Origin: Algoriphagus mannitolivorans DSM 15301
GTDB taxonomy: Bacteria > Bacteroidota > Bacteroidia > Cytophagales > Cyclobacteriaceae
Reading direction: 5' to 3'
Length of the DNA: 64,000 nt
Assembly: GCF_000429425.1 (NCBI RefSeq)
Contig: NZ_KE386902.1
Coordinates: 175,481-239,480 of the forward strand
The notes under the pieces were generated by a model. It ran no database searches, was not told the origin of the DNA, and saw only the letters and a program-made list of their open reading frames with translations. The position numbers were made by a program, and so were the translations under genes. Below are positions 57,115-63,973 of the stretch, one piece after another (within the stretch, counting starts at the first letter, position 1; each line of letters opens with the position of its first letter).

Positions 57115-57292
57115 GGGTAAATTTATTTAAGGCGTTGATTTTTAATACGGCATGCTTTCATGACACTTGGCAGGCCTTGATGATCCGGCTTTCAGTAAAT
57201 CTTGACTTCTTCATACAGTTTAAAGTTAGTGACTTTGTCGTCTTTTAAACTGTCCAGTTTTTGGGGAAGCTTACATTAGCACTGTCGTCATA

Positions 57293-57433
57293 GCATGACC
57301 GCTAACGTTTTGGCGCTTGGCGAAGAAGCGGATTTCGAAGCACCAAACTTTCTACCAGCACTGAACTTGATGCGAAGCACAAAGCTTTATTTAAGCACTG
57401 AACCCGCTTTTTTGCCAAACGCCTGTTATGTGC
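57293..57433. other. attC-like recombination site (imperfect palindrome)
   Basis: The gene-free stretch 57115-57451 contains a long imperfect palindrome. The outer cores TAAC (57303-57306) and GTTA (57425-57428) are complementary. Inside them GGCGCTTGGC (57312-57321) pairs with GCCAAACGCC (57414-57423), and GAAGAAGCGG pairs with CCGCTTTTTT, giving 17 of 20 matched positions. The centre holds three AAGCAC words and weaker pairing. Size (about 130 bp), complementary simple sites and position right after the 162-residue gene fit an integron attC site. Bases 57115-57292 hold nothing else I can name. Confidence 0.6.
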
Positions 57434-57451
57434 TGCCCCTTTTTCCATGCT

Positions 57452-57940
57452 TTAGTTGTTGTCTAAATTTTCTTTTATCTTTTTTAAAATTGTTTCTTCA
57501 AAGTCCTTTTTGATTTTTCTGTTTTCAAAAAATCCAAAGTCATCATTTATAACTTCCCAGTGGCCTAAGTCCAAACCCTTGTTTATTGATACAAATGCAA
57601 ATGTCGTTTTGCTTTGTCCTGCTGGTCTGGTCCAAGTAAACATTATTTCGTTTTTCTTTTTGTCATAAAAGTAAAATTTATACCAAAAATCTTTTTTGTT
57701 TTCTTTCCCGTCATTTAAGTCCCATTGTCCGGCACCTTGAATTGTCACCTTAGGCACAAGCAGTCCGCTGTCCGAAGCTTTTAGGTTATTTATTGCTTCA
57801 ATCACTTTGTCCTCTGGATAATTCAGCTCGTAATGTTCTGCGTATGGGTAACTACCAGGTGCAAACATGTCACCCAGTTTATAAAAGAAAAATAGTCCAA
57901 TAAGTACTATTGCAATTATTATTAATCTCTTTTTGGTCAT
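57452..57940 (-). CDS. Hypothetical membrane-anchored protein, probable integron cassette gene
   Basis: A 162-residue protein with an N-terminal transmembrane helix (LIIIAIVLIGLFFFYKLGDM). The extracytoplasmic domain of about 125 residues is rich in Lys and aromatic residues (WYKFYFYDKKKNEIMFTWTR). I do not recognise the family. The gene is alone between the attI-like segment and the attC-like palindrome, in the usual orientation of a cassette gene (attC at its 3' end). It is AT-rich compared with the core genes of the window. Confidence 0.65.
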   Translation of the reverse strand: MTKKRLIIIAIVLIGLFFFYKLGDMFAPGSYPYAEHYELNYPEDKVIEAINNLKASDSGLLVPKVTIQGAGQWDLNDGKENKKDFWYKFYFYDKKKNEIMFTWTRPAGQSKTTFAFVSINKGLDLGHWEVINDDFGFFENRKIKKDFEETILKKIKENLDNN

Positions 57941-57965
57941 TGATCTATTTTCTCCGAATGGGGTT

Positions 57966-57974
57966 GCACATAAC
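57966..57974 (-). other. Cassette boundary core GTTATGTGC
   Basis: On the minus strand GTTATGTGC lies between the recombinase gene and the 162-residue gene. Its exact 9-bp complement GCACATAAC is at the start of the attC-like site (57425-57433). In integrons the two ends of one cassette carry such a complementary R'/R'' pair. Confidence 0.6.
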
Positions 57975-58051
57975 TTATTTATTTATGCACCTTTGGTATA
58001 CATATTTGCCTTTGTTGGACGTGTATGTGCACCTTTGGTACTGTTTATTTT
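57975..58051 (-). other. attI-like region with two 13-bp direct repeats
   Basis: TACCAAAGGTGCA occurs twice on the minus strand (58040-58028 and 57998-57986), 42 bp apart. It lies between the stop codon of the recombinase and the GTTATGTGC core. Paired direct repeats beside a simple core site are the layout of attI, where the integrase binds. A GTCCAAC word, matching the integron core RYYYAAC, lies between the two repeats. Confidence 0.5.
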
Positions 58052-59156
58052 TTAAAGGTCCTCAAATGGGCTCCGTACATTTTGAAGACTTTTTTGACTT
58101 ACATGGGTGTATATTTCAGTAGTTTTACTTGAGTTGTGTCCCAGTAACTCCTGAATATATCTTAAATCCGTGCCGCTTTCCAACAAATGGGTCGCGTAAG
58201 AATGCCTTAGCCAATGTAAGGTTACAGGCTTTTTAATTCTTGATTTTTGTATCGCTGACTTCAATACTTTTTGGAGACTACCTTCGCTATAGGGCTGACT
58301 TGGTTTGTCCCCTTCAAATAAATATACCTTAGGTTTTTCCATTTTGTAATATTCTCTCAGCATGTCCACCACTTTAGGACTGATTGGAACTATCCGGTCC
58401 TTGGCCCCTTTGCCTTGATTGATCCGTAGCATTCCCCGCTTGGAGTCAATGTCTCTGATCTTTAGATTCAGCAATTCCCCTCGCCTGAGCCCACAGGCAT
58501 AGATCAGGCTAAGCATCGTCCGGTGCTTGATGTTTTTATGGGCTTGAAGGATAGCTTTCACCTCTTCCTTGCTAAGTACATGGGGTAATTTTTTTGGTTG
58601 CTTGGGTCGTTCGATGGTTATAGGTTCTAGCTTCCGTTTTAGTTGGTTAGAAAAATAGAGCTTTACCGCATTGATTACCTGAGATTGAAAGGCAGCTGAG
58701 TATTTTCTCTTAAGAATATAATTTTGATAAATTTTTCCAAATCTTCTATCGTAATTTCTTCGGGGTTTTTATTTCCCATAAACCGAAAAAATAGACTGAG
58801 GCTTTGGCGGTAGGTTTTTACGGTTGACTCTGCATAACGGCGGTTTTCCATCCATTCACCAAATTTTCGGATTTCCTGCTCTAGGTCAGAATTCAATTCC
58901 GGGAATCGGGCAGGCAACTCCTCGGGTAGAATTTTTCGAAATTCGGATAAATCCAAAATTGCTTTGCCTTGAAATAGATGCTGGATCTGACTCAGTAAAG
59001 ATCCTGATAGGGAAGAATCCAGGCTTTTCTTCCTCGATTCCAGGCCGCACCTGGGAGCGTTTTGACCAGGTCTTTCAGTTGATGATCAAAGTCAAACTCC
59101 AGCAAGACGAGTCCCTGCTTTTTCCAAATGCCGCTCTTGACAAAAATTTTTTTCAT
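58052..59156 (-). pseudogene. Integron-type tyrosine recombinase with two frameshifts
   Basis: Three consecutive reading frames together encode one recombinase of about 365 residues. The first frame (59156-58992) gives the N-terminal domain MKKIFVKSGIWKKQG to AAWNRGRKAWILPYQD. The second (open through 58956-58740) gives LLSQIQHLFQGKAIL and the SAM-like domain RRYAESTVKTYRQSLSLFFR. The third (about 58723-58052) gives KYSAAFQSQVINAVKLYFSN and a catalytic domain. Its catalytic residues are Arg in CGLRRGELLNL, Lys in GKGAKDR, His-x-x-Arg in HWLRHSYATH, His in GHNSSKTTE and Tyr in IYTHV. The shifts are near 58990-59005 and 58718-58738. A typical IntI-specific insertion is not obvious, so a Xer-like or Bacteroidota integron-integrase lineage is likely. 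Confidence 0.85.
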
Positions 59157-59219
59157 ACCAGCCCGAAAAGTGGAACTAAGCTAAAAAAACCGGTTGAAGA
59201 AAAATAGCTCCAGGAAAAT

Positions 59220-59885
59220 TTAGTTTGAAAATCCCAGTATCCTCATCGGATCCGGGCAATTTTGCATATAAAACTCCAAGTCCTTTTCTGCAGCCACTCC
59301 GGGATAGTCTCCCCAGTTTCCGCTCATATGCCACATCAGCTGAAAGTGCAGATGGGGAGGCCAGTCTCCGTTTTCGGGATAGGGACCGACATGGCAAAGT
59401 AGGTCTCCGGGTTGATATTCCTTTCCCACTTCCAATTCTTCGAGGTCTTTGGAGGCTAAGTGCCCATACAAGCTGTAGAGGATTTTTCCCTGGATTTCAT
59501 GCTCCAGGATAATTGTCGGGCCGTAGTTGCCAAAGCCCGCATTGTCCTGAAAGCTATGGACTTTCCCCGCAAAAGGAACAAAAATCGGAGCCCCAGCTTC
59601 CGTCCAGATATCTACACCCAAGTGGATATTTCGGTAGTCTTCTGCCGCGGTAAGGAAATTGGAACTTCGGCGATAGATCGCTCTTTTTTCAAGATATCCT
59701 CCGATGCCGTATTTTTTCCCTGCATCCTGCAGTTGGCCAAAGACATAAGAAGAAAACACTTCTGTATTCCCTAAGTCTATTTGATCCAGATCGGGATTTA
59801 GGGGTGAAAAATCAAGTCTAAGCGTATTTTCGGAGTTTAACGGTTCTCCAAAAAGAGGGGATGGGTTTAAATTCTTCCAATTCAT
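59220..59885 (-). CDS. M23 family metallopeptidase (LytM domain)
   Basis: A 221-residue protein with a LytM/M23 zinc endopeptidase domain. HLGVDIW gives the first His and Asp ligands, and HLHFQL gives the His-x-His pair. The fold often cleaves peptidoglycan cross-bridges. The ATG at 59885 (MNWKNLNPSP) is used because the longer open frame runs into interspersed repeats. No signal peptide is seen from this start, so export is uncertain. The domain is complete. Confidence 0.85.
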   Translation of the reverse strand: MNWKNLNPSPLFGEPLNSENTLRLDFSPLNPDLDQIDLGNTEVFSSYVFGQLQDAGKKYGIGGYLEKRAIYRRSSNFLTAAEDYRNIHLGVDIWTEAGAPIFVPFAGKVHSFQDNAGFGNYGPTIILEHEIQGKILYSLYGHLASKDLEELEVGKEYQPGDLLCHVGPYPENGDWPPHLHFQLMWHMSGNWGDYPGVAAEKDLEFYMQNCPDPMRILGFSN

Positions 59886-59920
59886 TGGGTGAAAATAGGG
59901 GTTTCGATTTCCGCAACAGA

Positions 59921-59978
59921 AATTTTTTCCCGCAGATCTACACAGAAAAATCCGCAGATTTCCACAGATTTTTTCTTC
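59921..59978. repeat. CGCAGAT 58-bp interspersed repeat, copy A
   Basis: Begins AATTTTTTCCCGCAGATC, continues CACAGAAAAATCCGCAGATT and ends CCACAGATTTTTTCTTC. It shares over 90 percent of positions by eye with copies B and C. Confidence 0.9.
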
Positions 59979-59981
59979 CTT

Positions 59982-60055
59982 CATCGGGCACCGGTCATCG
60001 GACATCGTGCTTCCCACTTCCGTCTTCGGTCTTCCAACTTCCCCCTTCCAAACAA
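59982..60055. repeat. Heptanucleotide-periodic tract 1
   Basis: CATCGGG, CACCGGT, CATCGGA, CATCGTG, CTTCCCA, CTTCCGT, CTTCGGT, CTTCCAA follow in register. The units drift from CATCGG to CTTCC words. Confidence 0.85.
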
Positions 60056-60065
60056 GTGTCCTGTG

Positions 60066-60123
60066 AATTTTTTCCCGCAGATTGGCACAGAAAAATCCGC
60101 AGATATCCACAGATTTTTTCTTC
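60066..60123. repeat. CGCAGAT 58-bp interspersed repeat, copy B
   Basis: The same 58-bp unit as copy A, starting 145 bp after it. It differs at a few positions (TTGG for TCTA after CGCAGA, and ATAT for ATTT). Confidence 0.9.
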
Positions 60124-60126
60124 CCG

Positions 60127-60198
60127 CATCGGGCACCGGTCATCGGACATCGGGCTTCCCGCTTCCGTCTTCGGTCTTCCGTCTGCCCACTTTAATCA
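60127..60198. repeat. Heptanucleotide-periodic tract 2
   Basis: CATCGGG, CACCGGT, CATCGGA, CATCGGG, CTTCCCG, CTTCCGT, CTTCGGT, CTTCCGT, CTGCCCA are in register. The tract is nearly the same as tract 1, suggesting duplication of a block of about 145 bp. Confidence 0.85.
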
Positions 60199-60202
60199 CT
60201 TT

Positions 60203-60251
60203 AAGGGCTTCGACTCCCTGCCTACCGGACAGGCAGGCGCTCAGCCTGACA
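60203..60251. repeat. 49-bp palindromic element, copy 1
   Basis: AAGGGCTTCGACTCCCTGCC continues through TACCGGACAGGCAGG and ends CGCTCAGCCTGACA. It contains CCTGCCT/AGGCAGG arms (60217-60223, 60231-60237) with a 7-nt loop. It is identical to copy 2 over all 49 bp. Confidence 0.95.
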
Positions 60252-60345
60252 TCCGACATCGGGCATCGGGCTTCTCACTTCCGTCTCCCATCTCCCGTCT
60301 CCCGTCTCCCATCTTCCGTCTCCGGTCTCCCCACTTCCAAACAAC
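60247..60345. repeat. Heptanucleotide-periodic tract 3
   Basis: GACATCC, GACATCG, GGCATCG, GGCTTCT, CACTTCC, GTCTCCC, ATCTCCC, GTCTCCC, GTCTCCC, ATCTTCC, GTCTCCG, GTCTCCC, CACTTCC follow in register. Confidence 0.9.
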
Positions 60346-60354
60346 TGGCCTAAA

Positions 60355-60412
60355 AATTTTTTCCCGCAGATTGGCACAGAAAAATCCGCAGATTTCCACA
60401 GATTTTTTCTTC
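60355..60412. repeat. CGCAGAT 58-bp interspersed repeat, copy C
   Basis: The third copy of the unit, 289 bp after copy B, which is twice the A-B spacing. Almost identical to copy B. Confidence 0.9.
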
Positions 60413-60492
60413 CATCATCGGACACCTGTCATCGGACATCGGGCTTTCTATTCCCTTCTTCGGTCTCCCGTCTCCGGTCTTCCGTCTTCTCG
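60413..60492. repeat. Heptanucleotide-periodic tract 4
   Basis: CATCGGA, CACCTGT, CATCGGA, CATCGGG, CTTTCTA, then CTTCGGT, CTCCCGT, CTCCGGT, CTTCCGT, CTTCTCG show 7-bp periodicity with one slip. Confidence 0.75.
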
Positions 60493-60505
60493 CTAGAATA
60501 ACTCA

Positions 60506-60554
60506 AAGGGCTTCGACTCCCTGCCTACCGGACAGGCAGGCGCTCAGCCTGACA
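60506..60554. repeat. 49-bp palindromic element, copy 2
   Basis: Identical to the element at 60203-60251, in the same orientation, 303 bp further on. In translation it gives the LPTGQAG or CLPDRQA strings. Confidence 0.95.
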
Positions 60555-60613
60555 ACGGGCAACAGACAACCGACAACGGACAACCGACATCCGGCATCCT
60601 GCCTCCCAAATCC
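60551..60613. repeat. Heptanucleotide-periodic tract 5
   Basis: GACAACG, GGCAACA, GACAACC, GACAACG, GACAACC, GACATCC, GGCATCC, TGCCTCC, CAAATCC follow in register, ending before the carB promoter region. The tracts and interspersed repeats together fill the 825-bp gap between the M23 gene and carB. Confidence 0.9.
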
Positions 60614-60654
60614 AATCTTCTCGCTTTTTCCCTTCCCCCTTCAGATAATTTTTC

Positions 60655-60662
60655 TAATTTTG
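60655..60662 (+). promoter_or_regulatory. Bacteroidota -7 element before carB
   Basis: TAATTTTG, followed by CCCC, matches TAnnTTTG. It lies 48 bp before the carB ATG and just after the repeat block, so it is the likely carB promoter. Confidence 0.5.
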
Positions 60663-60710
60663 CCCCAATTTGGACTTAAGTAAACTATTCTTCTTCAACC
60701 CTCCTCTCTA

Positions 60711-63530
60711 ATGCCTAAAGACAGTAGCATCAAGCACGTTCTCCTCATTGGTTCAGGTCCCATCGTCATCGGTCAAGCTTGCGAATTTGACTATTCAGGC
60801 TCTCAAGCCTCCCGATCACTTCGGGAAGAAGGCATCAAAGTCACCTTGATCAACTCCAATCCGGCCACGATCATGACTGACCCAGTGACTGCCGACAACG
60901 TGTACCTGCTTCCACTGGAAAAGAAATCCATTAAGAAAATTCTGACTGAGCATCCGGACATCGATGCGGTACTCCCGACGATGGGAGGACAGACGGCCCT
61001 GAATTTGGCCATTGACTGCGAAAAAGCAGGAATCTGGAAAAACTTCGGCGTAAAAATGATCGGTGTGGACATCGATGCCATCGATACTGCCGAAAACCGT
61101 GAAAAATTCAAAGCCTTGATGGAAAAAATCGGGGTAGATGTCTGTAAAGGAGCTACCGCGACATCCTTCCTCCAGGGGAAAGAAATCGCTCAGGAAATCG
61201 GATTTCCTTTAATCATCAGAGCTTCCTACACCCTCGGTGGTGCAGGAGGAGCTTTTGTAGAAAAAGCCGAAGATTTTGAAAAATACCTAAGCGCAGGCCT
61301 TCAGGCTTCGCCAGTTCACGAGGTGCTGATCGAACAAAGCATCTTGGGCTGGAAAGAATACGAGCTGGAAGTCATGCGGGACAATATCGGGAACATGATC
61401 GTAATCTGTTCCATCGAAAACTTTGACCCGATGGGGGTTCATACCGGAGATTCGATTACGGTTGCACCTGCGATGACCCTTCCGGATACGGTGTATCAGC
61501 GCATGAGAAATTATGCGATCACCATGATGAACTCGATCGGTAACTTTGCCGGAGGTTGTAACGTGCAGTTTGCCGTTAGTCCGGACAACCAGACCATCAT
61601 CGGGATCGAAATCAACCCGCGAGTTTCCAGATCCTCTGCCTTGGCTTCCAAAGCAACGGGTTACCCAATTGCCAAGGTGGCAGCCAAACTGGCCATTGGA
61701 TATAATTTGGACGAATTGTCCAATTCCATCACCGGGACCACGTCGGCTTATTTTGAGCCTTCTATTGACTACGTGATCGTAAAAATCCCACGCTGGAACT
61801 TTGACAAGTTCAAAGGTTCTGACCGAAGATTGGGACTTTCCATGAAAGCGGTAGGGGAAGTAATGGGCATTGGCCGAAACTTCCAGGAAGCTTTGCAAAA
61901 AGCCTGTCAGTCTCTGGAAATCAAGAGAAACGGATTGGGTGCAGATGGGAAAGAGCTGAAAGACCAGGCTCAAATCCTTTATTCCTTGGCAAATCCTAGC
62001 TGGAACAGACTGTTCCATGTCTATGATGCCTTCAAGCTGGGAATTTCCTTCCGGACCATTCATGATCTGACCAAAATTGACAAATGGTTCCTCAGACAAA
62101 TTGAGGAGCTGATCCATTTCGAAGCCGAAATTGAAAAATACAAGATCGACACCATTCCTTTCGAGGTAATGGATAAGGCCAAGAAAATGGGCTATGCCGA
62201 TCGTCAGATTGCACATTTGCTGGATTGCCTGGAAAGTGAAGTCTTTACCAAGCGATACGATGAAATGGGAATCAAGCGCGTGTACAAATTGGTAGATACC
62301 TGTGCCGCGGAATTTGAAGCCCAAACGCCTTACTATTACTCCTCTTTTGGAGAGGAAAATGAATCCATCCGCACGGATAAGAAAAAGGTGGTGGTCTTGG
62401 GTTCAGGACCAAACCGGGTAGGACAGGGGATCGAGTTTGATTACTCCTGTGTGCACGGTGTCTTGGCAGCCAAGGAATGCGGCTATGAGACCATCATGAT
62501 CAACTGTAACCCGGAGACCGTATCTACGGATCCGGATGTGGCCGACAAGCTATACTTTGAGCCGGTGTTCTGGGAGCATATCTATGAGATCATTCTTCAC
62601 GAAAATCCTGTAGGCGTAATCGTGCAGCTGGGAGGTCAGACAGCCTTGAAATTGGCGGAAAAACTTTCCAAGTATGGCATCAAAATCATCGGAACCAGCT
62701 TTGAAGCGCTGGATTTGGCAGAGGATAGAGGATTGTTCTCCACGCTTTTGAAAGAAAATAATGTGCCTTACCCTGAGTTTGGCACCATTCACAATACCGA
62801 CGAGGCGCTTGAGCTTTGCAAAACCATCGGATTCCCACTATTGGTTCGTCCTAGCTACGTCTTGGGTGGACAGGGGATGAAGATTGTGATCAACGAGAAG
62901 GAATTGGAAGAGCATGTGGTCAATGTACTCCGTGACATTCCAAACAACGAGATCTTGTTGGATCATTTCTTGGAAGGAGCAATTGAAGCAGAAGCAGATG
63001 CGATCTGTGACGGTGAAAACGTGTATATCATCGGAATCATGCAGCACATCGAGCCTGCCGGGATCCACTCAGGAGACTCGTATGCAGTACTTCCTCCGTA
63101 CAATTTGGGGGACTTGGTAATCCGTCAAATCGAGACCTATACCCAGAAAATCGCCTTGGCTCTGAAGACGGTCGGCTTGATCAATATTCAGTTTGCCATC
63201 AAAAATGACAAGGTTTACGTGATCGAGGCGAACCCAAGAGCGTCCCGAACTGTTCCATTTATCTGTAAGGCTTATCAGGAACCTTATGTAAACTACGCCG
63301 TAAAGGTGATGTTGGGCGAAAACAAGGTGACCGATTTCAAATTCAACCCCGTGAAAAAGGGTTATGCGATCAAGGAACCGGTGTTTTCCTTCCACAAATT
63401 CCCGAATGTCAACAAAGAACTCGGGCCTGAAATGAAATCAACCGGAGAGGCAATCTACTTTATCGATGACTTGATGGATGATTTCTTCCTGAAAATCTAC
63501 TCAGAGCGAAACATCTATTTGAGTAGATAA
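60711..63530 (+). CDS. carB: Carbamoyl-phosphate synthase large subunit lacking the allosteric domain
   Basis: A 939-residue CarB that makes carbamoyl phosphate from bicarbonate, ammonia and two ATP, for pyrimidine and arginine synthesis. Both homologous halves are present. Each starts with a GSGPxxxGQxxEFDYS motif (residues about 14 and 564) and contains an ATP-grasp domain (ASYTLGGAGGAFVEK and PSYVLGGQGMKIVIN). The protein stops at FLKIYSERNIYLSR. That is near residue 935 in the E. coli numbering, so the C-terminal MGS-like regulatory domain of about 130 residues is missing. The small subunit gene carA is not in the window. The end looks like a normal stop codon, not a frameshift. Confidence 0.95.
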   Translation: MPKDSSIKHVLLIGSGPIVIGQACEFDYSGSQASRSLREEGIKVTLINSNPATIMTDPVTADNVYLLPLEKKSIKKILTEHPDIDAVLPTMGGQTALNLAIDCEKAGIWKNFGVKMIGVDIDAIDTAENREKFKALMEKIGVDVCKGATATSFLQGKEIAQEIGFPLIIRASYTLGGAGGAFVEKAEDFEKYLSAGLQASPVHEVLIEQSILGWKEYELEVMRDNIGNMIVICSIENFDPMGVHTGDSITVAPAMTLPDTVYQRMRNYAITMMNSIGNFAGGCNVQFAVSPDNQTIIGIEINPRVSRSSALASKATGYPIAKVAAKLAIGYNLDELSNSITGTTSAYFEPSIDYVIVKIPRWNFDKFKGSDRRLGLSMKAVGEVMGIGRNFQEALQKACQSLEIKRNGLGADGKELKDQAQILYSLANPSWNRLFHVYDAFKLGISFRTIHDLTKIDKWFLRQIEELIHFEAEIEKYKIDTIPFEVMDKAKKMGYADRQIAHLLDCLESEVFTKRYDEMGIKRVYKLVDTCAAEFEAQTPYYYSSFGEENESIRTDKKKVVVLGSGPNRVGQGIEFDYSCVHGVLAAKECGYETIMINCNPETVSTDPDVADKLYFEPVFWEHIYEIILHENPVGVIVQLGGQTALKLAEKLSKYGIKIIGTSFEALDLAEDRGLFSTLLKENNVPYPEFGTIHNTDEALELCKTIGFPLLVRPSYVLGGQGMKIVINEKELEEHVVNVLRDIPNNEILLDHFLEGAIEAEADAICDGENVYIIGIMQHIEPAGIHSGDSYAVLPPYNLGDLVIRQIETYTQKIALALKTVGLINIQFAIKNDKVYVIEANPRASRTVPFICKAYQEPYVNYAVKVMLGENKVTDFKFNPVKKGYAIKEPVFSFHKFPNVNKELGPEMKSTGEAIYFIDDLMDDFFLKIYSERNIYLSR

Positions 63531-63651
63531 AAAAGCTGAAGTCTTAATTAAAAAAGGCTGAAATCATGCAGATTTAGAAAGTCTGCAAATGAGTTTAAAA
63601 AGTTAAGAGTCAACAGGAAATCGAGTCAAAAATTAAACGAATCAATACGTT

Positions 63652-63906
63652 TTGGTAAAATTTCTTATCATAATTCTTGGAGTCGGCTGGCTTTTGGGCC
63701 AGCTGATCCGCTATTTTCTCCGATCCAAGCTAGCCCAGTTTGCCAAGCAGGTCAATGAAGCTGCGATGGAGCAGCAGAGGGCTCAGCAAAGAGCCCAATC
63801 CAAAAAAGACGTGAATGTGGATTTTATCCCACGTGAGCAGGAGGAGAAAAGGCGAAAGGATATCCAGGGCGGTGAGTATATCGACTATGAAGAAGTGAAG
63901 GAGTAA
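63652..63906 (+). CDS. DUF4834 family small membrane protein
   Basis: An 84-residue protein with one N-terminal membrane helix (LIIILGVGWLLGQLIRYFL). A long charged tail follows with an Ala/Gln-rich stretch and an acidic end, EYIDYEEVKE. This matches DUF4834, a Bacteroidota family without known function. The only available start is the TTG at 63652, because an in-frame TAA lies at 63634 and no ATG or GTG follows. It is 122 bp after carB and probably cotranscribed. Confidence 0.75.
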   Translation: MVKFLIIILGVGWLLGQLIRYFLRSKLAQFAKQVNEAAMEQQRAQQRAQSKKDVNVDFIPREQEEKRRKDIQGGEYIDYEEVKE

Positions 63907-63922
63907 TCCTTCACTTTTTTTT
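63894..63922 (+). terminator. Rho-independent terminator after DUF4834
   Basis: AGTGAAGGA (63894-63902) and TCCTTCACT (63907-63915) form a 9-bp stem with loop GTAA and an eight-T tail. The stem overlaps the last codons and stop of the gene. Confidence 0.9.
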
Positions 63923-63973
63923 TATGAGGTGACGAGATATAAATTTTCACATTTATTAATCTTTTAGAGAAGT

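Noticed and set aside
57295-57513. 72-codon plus-strand frame over the attC-like palindrome
   Set aside because: It covers both arms of the palindrome and enters the 3' end of the opposite-strand gene. Such frames appear wherever this palindrome is found and are not credible proteins.
58052-58561. Complete short recombinase of 169 residues
   Set aside because: It is only the catalytic part. The upstream domains are present in other frames of the same strand, so it was joined into one pseudogene at 58052-59156.
59861-60496. Open frames of 211 and 154 codons (59861-60496, 59889-60353) before carB
   Set aside because: They run through three CGCAGAT repeats, heptamer tracts and the 49-bp palindrome. 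The peptides are Ser/Pro/Arg-rich repeat translations with no domain.
59982-60613. CRISPR array
   Set aside because: Repeats are spaced irregularly (145 and 289 bp), the spacers are themselves heptamer repeats rather than unique sequence, and no cas genes are near.
61287-62324. 345-codon minus-strand frame opposite carB
   Set aside because: Antisense shadow of a highly conserved gene; composition and lack of any domain argue against a real product.
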